A stretch of 64,000 nt of DNA from Artemisia argyi (Eukaryota; Streptophyta; Magnoliopsida; Asterales; Asteraceae), in assembly GCA_030686995.1 (NCBI GenBank), contig CM060692.1, positions 16,349,465-16,413,464 on the forward strand. Reading direction: 5' to 3'. The notes under the pieces were generated by a model. The model saw nothing but the letters and a program-made list of their open reading frames with translations. It was not told the DNA's origin and did not search any database. The translations under genes and the position numbers were made by a program. Positions 55,662-64,000 of this stretch are shown here, piece after piece; the stretch's first letter is position 1; each line of letters opens with the position of its first letter.

Positions 55662-55704
55662 ATCCCACATAGGTGAATGAACAAACACGTAACATATTTA
55701 CAAG
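55662..55704 (+). promoter_or_regulatory. Decayed snRNA-type promoter box, sister of 53608
   Basis: ATCCCACATAG (55662-55672), a 24-base spacer, TTTACAAG (55697-55704). The box is good but the TATA mutated and the hairpin body missing, as in its sister copy. Confidence 0.35.
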
Positions 55705-55867
55705 CTGGGTGAAAGCCCTTTTACCCAATTTATTGTATTACTTTTTGTTAATCTTTTAGAAAGAACCTGACACCTAATCTTCATATCAATCTGTCACTAA
55801 AGTTTATATCACTTTTTTTTTTGTCAATGTAGGCGTATCATTGTAAGATAGAACCAAGCATTTAGTA

Positions 55868-56183
55868 ATCTATCGCATGGTTTCACCACAATTTCGGCAT
55901 AGAAAAAACTTTTCTCACCACCTTTCGAACTTATCGCCTTAATTGTCAATTAATATTTAGTCCCGGACACCACTTGACTCTCGGCCTTAATAACTTCCAC
56001 AAACTTTAAACCATTCGAACCAACTTTTCGGTTATTTTCTTCGACACAATACCTTCCTACCTCTTGCACTTCTTGGTGGGTCTTCACGTCCGTTATCTTG
56101 GTACGACCACCTATTAGTGCGTTTGCTAGGAAGATGATGCACATAAAAGTTGTGATGGTTAGGAATAGTGTTGATTTAGCCGT
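55868..56183 (-). pseudogene. Cystatin pseudogene, start codon lost and one nonsense codon
   Basis: The frame begins with ACG at 56183 where the paralogues have ATG, followed by [20 protein letters not shown] then [20 protein letters not shown]. The helix, [12 protein letters not shown] and loop QVVSG are present, then TAA replaces the second Tyr of TKYY. After that the same frame reads LTIK and on to the CDRLLNA joint seen at 53797. The signal peptide is followed directly by the mature chain with no intron. A later Met (56144) inside the signal peptide could not restore secretion of a complete inhibitor. Confidence 0.85.
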
Positions 56184-56332
56184 TGGTGAGTTTAAGGTTT
56201 TGGTTTAGTTTGAGGGTATGAAGTGATGTTTATTCATGAAGGGTGTACGCGTTTTGGAATATGACTAGGAACGTGTTGTTTTTGGTTTTGTTAGATGGTT
56301 TTATGGATAAGAGAACATGGAGTTTGTACTTA
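56184..56332. other. Cystatin 5' flank and start of the duplicated block
   Basis: Paralogous to 6887-6950 from about 56225. Confidence 0.6.
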
Positions 56333-56592
56333 GGGGGAATGCTTGGTGGGAAAAAGAGGGCGTGGAGAATAGGTAAGGTATTGATTTGGGCCCACGTCCC
56401 TCAAATACTTGTGCTTGGTTAGTTAGAGGTAAGGGATTGATTACCCCGTACTGGGTAATCAACCATTATAGAGTAAATTGGGGGAGGGGGGGGGGGGGGT
56501 AAGATATTAATTACCCACCTCACTAATTCCTTTGCATTCCCTTACCCTTACCCTTTCCCTTTCCCTTTCCCCACTTTGAACCAAGCGGAGAC
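56333..56592. mobile_element. Harbinger/Tourist-like MITE, copy 2
   Basis: Target duplication TTA (56330-56332 and 56593-56595), ends GGGGGAATGCTTGG and CCAAGCGGAGAC. Interior matches copy 1 at 18304. The paralogous block near 6945 lacks it. A G13-type run near 56484 marks slippage. Confidence 0.75.
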
Positions 56593-56740
56593 TTAACAAG
56601 CAAGTAAACTGGTATATTACTTTTAATAATCATAATAATGACAGATATGATAATCCAACAGAATTTCATAAAAATTAAGGTTTAAATAAAATATTAAGTT
56701 GTAGATTGATAGTTGCTGCATTAGGCCATTACCGTACGAG

Positions 56741-57057
56741 CAATGGCGGACCCTGAAAAATAAAATGTGCCGGCATTTTTTTTTAATAGCAAAAAAATAC
56801 GGAAGAAAAAAGTATGATCGAAATGATAAATTAAGTATTGTTACTTGGAAATGAATGATTTATAAGGTTTGAGATTGTTGAATGTTGGATTTTATTATGT
56901 AGGTGGGTAGCAATTTAAAATTTTGTTAGGGCACTTTCGAAAAAAGTTCAAAAAAAAAAAAAATATAAATAAATAAATAATTACACTAAAATCTTATCTT
57001 TTTCGGTTAGCAATATAGGCGCCGTCACCCCAAACCTAATATATATGTCCGCCCTTG
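56741..57057. mobile_element. hAT-like MITE with empty site in the window
   Basis: 317 bp. Inverted ends CAATGGCGGAC and (reversed) CAAGGGCGGAC. 8-bp duplication CGTACGAG / CGTATGAG with one mismatch (56733-56740, 57058-57065). The uninterrupted site 'ccattaccgtatgagtcgaa' is present at about 7092-7112. Confidence 0.85.
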
Positions 57058-57065
57058 CGTATGAG

Positions 57066-57514
57066 TCGAACACGTTTTCAAATTTCCTAGATTGGCAGAA
57101 GCTTAACTTGGTGGAGAAGAATTAGTCATCTATATATATGTTCTCTACTCTACTTTCAAAGACGTGGTCTATTTGCATGGAATTTAGAGTGCATGCTTTC
57201 CTTTTTTCAGGATTAAGTTTATGTTAGTGAAGTAGTTTTCAAACCACTAGCTTAATTAGTTTAACAGTTTATTTTCACTATACATATTGTTGTAATTTCC
57301 TTTCGATCGGATTGGAATGAATGAAGAAAATAGTTTAAGTTTTAATCTCTCTTTATTGTTTGGATCGATTCTTGCTCGCTTAAAGGGCCTTATCAAAAGA
57401 GCAGTTAAGTGAAGTAGTAAAAATGAGTTTAAATTAAGGTTTAAATAAACTTGTTCAAGTTGTTTTTAGTGCTAACATCTTTGTGAGAACAAAAGAGCGA
57501 AGACTTTTGCTAAT
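57066..57514. repeat. Duplicated block with the Ty3 empty site
   Basis: Matches 7104-7227 and then 17926-18110 without the Ty3 element; the junction 'gttttcaaaccactagc' is at about 57236-57252. From 57440 it passes into cystatin 3' flank. Confidence 0.75.
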
Positions 57515-59526
57515 CTACTTCAACCCTTTTACGGGTCGAAACGTAAGCAACTCTTTAGAATGTGTAACACCTCAAACCTGATAAGGGTCTAAAGTATAAC
57601 ATTATGGTGTCATTTCAGAACATACACCGCAAGCGGAAGACTTATCTTAATAATTTACAAATCTTGAGACTAAGAGGACTAATAAAACAAATACAAACAA
57701 AACTAACTTCTAAAAGAAATGAAACAATCAGACATAAATCTGAAATAAAATCCATGAATACTAAGGTAGGTTTGGTCCACTAAAAGCTCCTACTCTCATC
57801 ACTCAATCCCAGCCTCCAACTTGATACCTGCTGCAGGGAAAAGAAAATGTGGCTGAGCTAACGCTCAGTGAACAGATATAAACATATGAAAGGTAACTGA
57901 ACATAACGAATAAACAAACAATCCAATAAGAACCTGCTGAGATACAATGTCATAAAGAATATGAAGGGTCATATGAGAATGAAAGACAAAGAATAATACA
58001 GAAATGGTAAAAGGATAGTATGGGATAGTAACAGAATTTACTCAAGTACCAAAATAATCAATCAAACATTTCATTTCACAATTCATTATACCGTCAATTC
58101 CTTTATTGTACATTGAGCTGCAGACTCCAATGTACAAGATTGTGATGGGGTGTAGGGTCACACACCTACCAATCACCAGATATCATTACACATTATCTAG
58201 GATGCATCCATACGCTCCCCTGCAAAACAGATTAGCATAAATACTCAGATAATGGCCACAGATACAGATAAGGGAAACGCCGTGGATCAATCACACCTCC
58301 ACAGAAAGTGTCATGTCATTGGTGCCTCAATGACATAGCCATGTTACCTTCATGGCTAGGAATAGTACCTTGAGCAATTGGTCAAATCAAATGGATCAAA
58401 ACAAAGGGGTCATAACAATAGGATCATATCAGATGGATTACAACAAAAGGATCATATCAACGGTTCAAATCAAAGGGTTTATATCATAGTACGAATCAAA
58501 GTAAATAAATACGGATCATGAGAAACGAATAATCAAACAAATGAACCAACCGATAACGATGTAAAGAGGAATGAGTATCCAGAATATCCATACCGATACA
58601 AAATGCAAATGAAATAATGTCTAAACGTAAGACTGAATATCTGTACCTCAATTCAATTAAACGAAAAGCAAACGAATCAATGGACATTCTTCAACGAATC
58701 TACACGGATTAGGGTTCATAACATATTTAGTAAGTTTCCACATTTAGTCAACTTAAGCTTTAACGATATCATTAATGTCATTTAGGTTACAAATCAGAAT
58801 TATTAGGTTTAGGGTTCTTAAAACATAATAAATGCCATTTAATGATGAAAATAAGGTTACAGATTAGCCATTAACACAATTAGGTTTAGAGTTTCTATTA
58901 AAGTCTGTCATGTACTTATAAGAATACGATATTCAACGACCAAGTATTAAGTTTAATTAATCGAAACGTACCAATTATTATTATGTCTAAATAATATAGA
59001 TCGCGTTAGTCTGACATTTTAATAACCGAAACTACTTATTAGATACTAACTAAGTAAATTTAATTTAATAAATACAACCCATTTGTTTTGTAACTTAGTC
59101 CAACATTAAAAAACCATACGCACCCTTTGTTATTATTGTTGTTAGAATGAATTAAGTGATACAAAACTAACACCTTTACGGTTTCGCCTTACAACCGAGT
59201 ACGACAAACACAACAGATATAGTCATTTACAAACACAATATTATCCATAAAAACACTCCTTTGTTTACTATAACCTGGTCAAACAAATACCCATTTTAAT
59301 AAATTATAATATGAACAAGAAAAATTCAATGAGCACTAATTCGTTTAACAAACCCTCGTGGGTCTCTCTTGGTTCAAATACAAACACATGACAATATTAT
59401 ATTTAGAGATTATGGTTCGGCTGAAAAAGGAGCAAAGTGGTCGAAATATAAACAAATATAGGCGGTGGCGGCCCTGAGGATTTGAGTACCCAGTGCGAGC
59501 CAAGAAAAAATGCCCCTAACTCCTAG

Positions 59527-59568
<42 letters not shown>

Positions 59569-59649
59569 GATAACTAATGTTATAACAATTAATTATATCC
59601 ATAACAAAATCATAGTATTAAAAATACATAACATAGTAGTTAATTGATG

Positions 59650-60130
59650 ATTCGTGAAGCTCTCCTAACATTCTTCATAGCAAATTGGTTGATTAGCTCT
59701 TCACAGTTTATATCCTCTAAGATTCCGTTCTCGATAGCTATTATGGCCAATCAAATAAGTCTTTCTTTGGACATTGTTGATCGTAAATAAGATTTCAATA
59801 ACTTCAACTTATAAAAACTCCTTTCTGCAGACGCAACTGTGGAGTCAACAATATTCTATATGCAATGGTTGCATTTGGAAAATAACTAAACTCTTTCAAC
59901 CGCTTCAAAACATCTATAGGGCTGTTAAGTTTATCGGTTTGTAATGTGTGAAATAACTTCAACTCCATATAAAGTTCATCAGCATCAATATCCGATCTTT
60001 CTTCAAACCTGAGTGCATTTTCAAGAAGGTGACATGACAACCTAAGATCTTTATCTTCAATTCCCCTAAAGTTATGTGGAAACAAAAAGCCAAATAATTT
60101 CTCGTACTCTTTGAATTGCTCAAAGAGTTA
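59650..60130 (-). pseudogene. hAT transposase C-terminal (dimerisation) remnant
   Basis: The minus strand carries KDLRLSCHLLENALRF, DIDADELYMELKLFHTLQ and VLKRLKEFSYFPNATIAYRI, the pattern of the region leading into the hAT C-terminal dimerisation domain of zf-MYM/TTF-type plant transposases. A frameshift near 59845 separates it from the SFSKLKLLKSYLRS-like continuation further left. Only the last part of the protein remains, so the element is non-autonomous. Confidence 0.75.
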
Positions 60131-60335
60131 AAGATTAATTGAGTCGTGAGTCGCTTCTTCTTCCTTCCACGAATGTTTTTTGATAACCTCCAAATATTAT
60201 GTCTTTATCTTCTGAATTTTATTTAGTAAAGTAAAGATATAAAAGTAATAAAACTATAAATTATTAAAAATGATATAAACTTTACTTGTATACATGTTTA
60301 GTACCTGAACTATTATATATTTATATTTTAGACAT

Positions 60336-60337
<2 letters not shown>

Positions 60338-60412
<75 letters not shown>
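60338..60412. repeat. (AT)n microsatellite
   Basis: About 37 AT dinucleotides inside the hAT element. Confidence 0.92.
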
Positions 60413-60413
<1 letters not shown>

Positions 60414-61706
60414 CACTTTTACATTATATATATAATATATATTAAATTTTTTGCCAAAAATTTGTGCCCCATTCGAAAACGTGCCCTGTGCGAGAATCGG
60501 GTTTGCACCCCCTCCGGGCCTCCCCTGAATATAGGGTCGATGGTAAGTCTTTAGAAAAGGTCGAATCATTTATTTTAATTGTGGTCGATCAGTTTTACAA
60601 TACAAGGTCGAAGTATTAGACTATTAATAGAGTGAAAATTAAACAAAGGTCGACAACATGCAATACATAGGGTCGATTAATAAGCAACATTAGGGTCGAA
60701 TGGTTTATTAGCCGACAATAATAGAGCTAGGGTCGAACAAAACTTGCGTTGGGTCGCTATATCTAACAAATGTCTAGGTCGAAAATAAAGAAAGTAAAGA
60801 CGAAGTTATGGTCGATTATGGGACAATTTAGGGTCGAACAATAGAAAAAAAAATGAAACAAGATTGAATACCTTGAGGAATAAATGAGTAGAAAATAACA
60901 TAAGCACAAATATGATTCTCCCAAAAATCAATGCTCGATCAATAGCAGCAGCCAAAAATAGTCGATTATTGTTATTGTTTTATGTGGTGTTTGTTGTTGT
61001 CGAATGGAGGAAACAAAGAAACATCAGGTTCGAATATATACTCAACCAAGAGAGGAGCATGTAACATAATTTATTTAATGGGTTTTAAGGATCATAAAGT
61101 GTCAGGAGTTACACATTGGCTTTAAAGTTATTCGAAAAAAAAAAAAAAAAAAGGAGTTTCGGTTGTGGCCCTTTAAAGCAATCAGTGGGCTGATTAATTG
61201 GGTCTTGTTAGCCGAATTAATGTAAGTTAAGTGAGTCAAGGGGCTTAAATAAGTTATTAAAGTTTGGGTTAAGAAATCTTTAAATCTTGCATTTACAATG
61301 TAATCAAATATGTTCATGAATAATATACCTTGATTTAGTTAATTTAGTTATCATAGCTTAGTCTTAATATAAAATAAAGTATAGGGCTTAGTTTGGAAAA
61401 TAAAAATTCAAATTTATACGTAATTTTAGATTCCCAAATTTTAGGGTTTTACAGAATACATCCATGGTTTCACCACAATTTCAGCGTCAGAAAAACTATT
61501 CTCACTACCTTTCTCGTTGCTTTAATTGTCAAATAGTATTTAGTTAAGGTTTTGATTTTAGTTTGTTGGGTACAAGGGATTCGGTGGCCGGGTTAAGATG
61601 AATGCGGTTTGTGTAAGTAATTATCAAGTGTAAAATAACCAAAAGCACCAAAAAGCTCGAACAAAAATATGACACGCTAACTATCTTTGTGAGGAAGAAA
61701 GGAAAT

Positions 61707-61854
61707 GTCCCACATAGGTGAAGGAACAAAGTTGGAAGAGATTTATAAACAAGAATATGAAATGCATGTTAAGGCTATTGAGGAAGTTGCCATCAATTGT
61801 AATTCTTACAAAGTACAAACTCTTCGATGTGTGCTTACTCAAATGGTTCTTTTT
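61707..61854 (+). ncRNA. Putative U6-promoter-type small RNA unit, copy at 61.7 kb
   Basis: GTCCCACATAG (61707-61717), a 24-base spacer, TTTATAAA (61742-61749). The predicted start is near 61773 and a T5 run ends at 61854. Promoter and 3' end are almost identical to the copies at 20225 and 36650, but the middle of the body differs, so the first hairpin arm is not conserved here. Confidence 0.35.
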
Positions 61855-62500
61855 ATAGCGCTTTATTACAAACAAATTATTTTTTGTTTATTTATTTATT
61901 TATTTTTTGTCATATGGTACTTTTTATAGCGCTTTGTTACAAAAAGAATTTTTATTTATTTATTTTTTTTATAATTTTACAAACAAATGTATGAGAATAC
62001 ACAAACATTGTATGTATTTGTTATAAACTCTTTAATTTGCCCGTTTCCAATTCAAGTTTTGTTGATCTTTGTAATAAAGCTAACACCTAATAGCGATATC
62101 AATTTATCACTAAAGTTTATATCACACATATCCATTGTCATAGCCAATTATCATTATATCAATCTTTGACGGTGAGTACTTTATTACATGGTTTTTTGTT
62201 GAAAAAAAAAAAAAAAAAAAAAAGGTTATGTGTGTGCATACTAAAATAAAATTTGCAAGTTAGTAATATAAAGTGTACAACTAGTACATAAAACAAGACG
62301 TTGAAGGAAGTATGTTGTTTTTAATTACATGAATTTTAACCTTATACATAAAATTGTGATTTTGTCGAAATATAAAAAATTACAGCGAGTTTGATATAAC
62401 TTAAGTTAAAGATTTTTTAATTGATTCATTTGGTTAGATTCAATGTAAATTTTTAGCCCAAATTTCAAGTCTTGTTCACGGTCCATATTGGGTTTAGGTG
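61855..62500. other. Cystatin-flank DNA, no gene
   Basis: 61985-62165 repeats 20460-20640. 62280-62500 repeats 5905-6130 and 35080-35290 ('acataaaacaagacgttgaa'). No intact gene. Confidence 0.6.
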
Positions 62501-62741
62501 AACCAAGCCAGTTCTTTGTGGTTTGTGGTTTGATACAGTTTCTAGTAATGTAACCAACACCACTTGACTCTCAACCTCAACAACTTTCACAAACTTATGT
62601 TCTTCCATAGAAAATTGTCCTAGTTCTTGCACTTCTTGGTTGTTTTTCGTCTGTGATCTTTGTATGACCACCCGGTATCGCGTTTGCTAAGAAAAGCATG
62701 CACATCCAAGTTGTAACGGTTAAGATTGTTGTTTTGGCCAT
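62495..62741 (-). pseudogene. Cystatin pseudogene, signal peptide kept, core degraded
   Basis: ATG at 62741 gives MAKTTILTVTTWMCMLFLAN, then AIPGGHTKITD. A two-base loss then shifts the frame into NNQEVQELGQFSMEEHKFVK. The [10 protein letters not shown] segment is deleted. VVEVESQVV keeps the start of the loop, but the conserved Gly is gone and the sequence soon runs into flank DNA. Non-functional. The snRNA-type box at 62970 lies 229 bp upstream of the start, pointing away. Confidence 0.8.
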
Positions 62742-62969
62742 TGGTTATATAATCGTTCGGTAATATAGTTGTAATGTAATTGTTAAGTAAGAATTAACCG
62801 ATCAATATTTATTCTATTAGTAAATTAATCATAAATATGGACACTTAAACATAATAAACAAGTTGAACACTTATTACGAAAGCTTCAAATTACTCACCGT
62901 CAAACACAAAGGAGTGTAGCCAAGTATTTTGGTGAGTAAGAAGGAAATGAGTGTTGGATTTGTGACTTT

Positions 62970-63107
62970 GTCCCACATAGGTGAAGGAACAAACATATAA
63001 CATATTTATAAACATGACCATAAATTTAATAACAAGTAACTTTGAAACGTATATGTTAAATGTGTATGTATAAACTATTAAATATGTGTGTTGCTGAGTA
63101 ACTTTTT
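62970..63107 (+). ncRNA. Putative U6-promoter-type small RNA unit, copy at 63.0 kb
   Basis: GTCCCACATAG (62970-62980), a 24-base spacer, TTTATAAA (63005-63012). The predicted start is near 63036 and a T5 run ends at 63107. The promoter is perfect, but the hairpin arms are eroded ('atatgtgtgttgc'). Confidence 0.33.
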
Positions 63108-63323
63108 GTTGATCTTTTTCCAAATATGTCAATCTATCACTAAAATATTGAATGATCGGTAAATTATTTGGATACTATTTCTTTTTTACTAAGATGCGAG
63201 AGCAATAGAGAAGCGACCAAGAGCGAGACAAGTCCTTACTCGATATTTTAAAGAAAGAAAAATGTCACCTAGTTATGAATTCTATAAACTTGCTCCTATA
63301 TGTTACATACAACTTGAATTATT

Positions 63324-63500
63324 GGGTGTTTGGATTGGCATTTTAAAGAGAGCTTAAGATGTTTCAAACACCTAGAAGAGAAAAATAATTCTTACATAAA
63401 TAAGTTTTGCAATTAAACTCCATTTTTTGGGCTTATTATGTTTTGAGGGCTTATTGCATTTTGTAACTGAAATTACCTATAAGCTAAATCCAAACATCCC
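63324..63500. mobile_element. GGGTGTTTGGATT MITE, complete copy
   Basis: Inverted ends 'gggtgtttggatt' and 'aaatccaaacatcccc'; about 177 bp; same family as 50547 and 6788. Confidence 0.75.
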
Positions 63501-63804
63501 CTGCATCCCTTCACAATGAAACTATTCTGTTTTCGAGATGGTGTGCTACGAACAAAGAGTCAGATAAAACACTGAGAAATTAAGTGGTAATCAAGCTCAA
63601 CTACAATAATGGTAACAATCTCAAATTTTAAGCATAGAAGAAACTCAATACTTTATAGTCTATACCAATACCTGTTATCAAACAAAACATACATAAATAA
63701 TATCTTTTGTGATATAGCTAGATCACATAATTTATTAATAATCATAACACACACTAAAAAACTTGCTCAACTCTTTTAGCGCAAACCAGAAGACTTGTGT
63801 GAAT
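63501..63804. other. Cystatin 3' flank
   Basis: No coding sequence beyond short frames. From about 63740 the sequence matches cystatin 3' flank seen at 19790 and 57440 ('cacactaaaaaacttg'). Confidence 0.5.
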
Positions 63805-64000
63805 TTACTTCAACCCTTTTCCGGGTCGAAAAGTAAGCAACTCTTTAGAATGCACCCATGGTTTCACAACAATTTCAGCATCAAAAAAACTATTTTCACC
63901 ACCTTTCGAACTTATCGCTTTAATTGTCAAATAATATTTAGTCCCGGACACCACTTGACTCTCGGCCTTAACAACTTCCACAAACTTTAAACCATTCGAT
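63805..64000 (-). CDS. Phytocystatin, C-terminal part, open frame, runs off the window
   Basis: The only cystatin here whose visible part has no lesion. On the minus strand: [13 protein letters not shown], the papain-binding loop [33 protein letters not shown] (the PW motif) and [16 protein letters not shown] with TAA at 63805-63807. Phytocystatins block papain- and legumain-type cysteine proteases; the signal peptides of the sister copies imply secretion. The N-terminal half and start lie right of the window. The family is small (about 110-130 residues). It may be the functional founder of the decayed copies to its left, but intactness upstream cannot be judged. Confidence 0.8.
   Translation of the reverse strand, partial: SNGLKFVEVVKAESQVVSGTKYYLTIKAISSKGGENSFFDAEIVVKPWVHSKELLTFRPGKGLK

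Larger units (their letters stand above)
59463..60527. mobile_element. hAT element nested in the solo-LTR-like insertion
   Basis: 1,065 bp with exact 8-bp duplication AATATAGG (59455-59462, 60528-60535). Ends CGGTGGCGGCCCTGAGG and (reversed) CAGGGGAGGCCCGGAGG match at 13 of 17 positions. It contains a T-run near 59530-59565, a long AT tract at 60338-60412 and a transposase remnant on the minus strand. Confidence 0.85.
57563..61453. mobile_element. Solo-LTR-like insertion (about 2.8 kb plus nested hAT)
   Basis: It begins TGTAACACC and ends GGGTTTTACA, with candidate 5-bp duplication GAATG / GAATA (57558-57562, 61454-61458). TGT...ACA ends and lack of coding sequence fit a solo LTR of a long-LTR Ty3 family. 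No primer site, polypurine tract or second LTR was found, so this remains an inference. 60534-60860 is rich in repeated 'agggtcga' motifs. Net of the hAT the length is about 2,820 bp. Confidence 0.6.
57515..61545 (-). pseudogene. Cystatin 3' fragment split by a 3.9-kb insertion
   Basis: 57515-57562 (minus strand) holds the stop and the [14 protein letters not shown] end; 61454-61545 holds the VVKPW and KA segments. The two halves join in the paralogues as '...ctctttagaatgcatccatgg'. The insertion lies between them at the codons just after the PW motif. The upstream half of the gene is also missing, as at 19873. Confidence 0.75.

Noticed and set aside
59804..60085. Treating the 93-codon frame as a host gene
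   Set aside because: Its motifs match the C-terminal part of hAT transposases and it lies inside a hAT element with an 8-bp target duplication.

Overview
The window looks like nuclear intergenic DNA from a flowering plant. It is AT-rich and full of introns, microsatellites and plant-type mobile elements (Ty3 and Ty1 LTR retrotransposons, CACTA, hAT-like, Harbinger-like and Mutator-like elements, L1-type LINE tails). I cannot name the species; a eudicot is the likeliest reading. No complete, clearly functional host gene is present. The host component is a decayed family of secreted phytocystatins (cysteine-protease inhibitors), all on the minus strand. About ten partial copies can be seen, and the only open one runs off the right edge at 63805-64000.

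Layout. 1-7227: duplicated cystatin-flank DNA, an 831-bp hAT-like element and short inverted-repeat elements. 7228-17925: a very young Tat-type Ty3 retrotransposon on the minus strand (561-bp LTRs differing at 2 sites, perfect 5-bp target duplication). Its gag-pol frame is broken only by two TGA codons, and it carries an opposite-strand three-exon gene with its own TATA box. 17926-21106: more cystatin-flank duplications. 21107-27307: a Ty1/copia element with several lesions. 27308-37674: cystatin pseudogenes, a second hAT-like element, a 5'-truncated LINE and a CACTA end fragment. 37675-44474: a complete-ended CACTA transposon with subterminal palindromes, a 2.1-kb 41-bp minisatellite, a long hairpin and a spliced transposase-family gene. 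45027-50331: an older, damaged copia element. 50332-57562: spacer, two sister cystatin pseudogenes, a LINE tail and MITEs. 57563-61453: a solo-LTR-like insertion split by a hAT element. 61454-64000: further cystatin units.

The repeating unit of the host DNA holds a minus-strand cystatin and, roughly 200 bp or more upstream of its start, a plus-strand module. That module is a GTCCCACATAG box, a 24-base spacer and TTTATAAA, followed by about 70-85 bases ending in a T-run. This is the geometry of a plant RNA polymerase III snRNA-type (U6-like) promoter. It recurs 12 times with the spacing kept, and several copies share a hairpin-capable body. I regard it as the best candidate for something undescribed here: a multicopy small-RNA locus co-amplified with a cystatin cluster.

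Because the duplicated blocks survive side by side, several insertions have an 'empty site' elsewhere in the window: the Ty3 element, one LINE, and the hAT-like MITE at 56741. The order of duplication and insertion can therefore be read directly.
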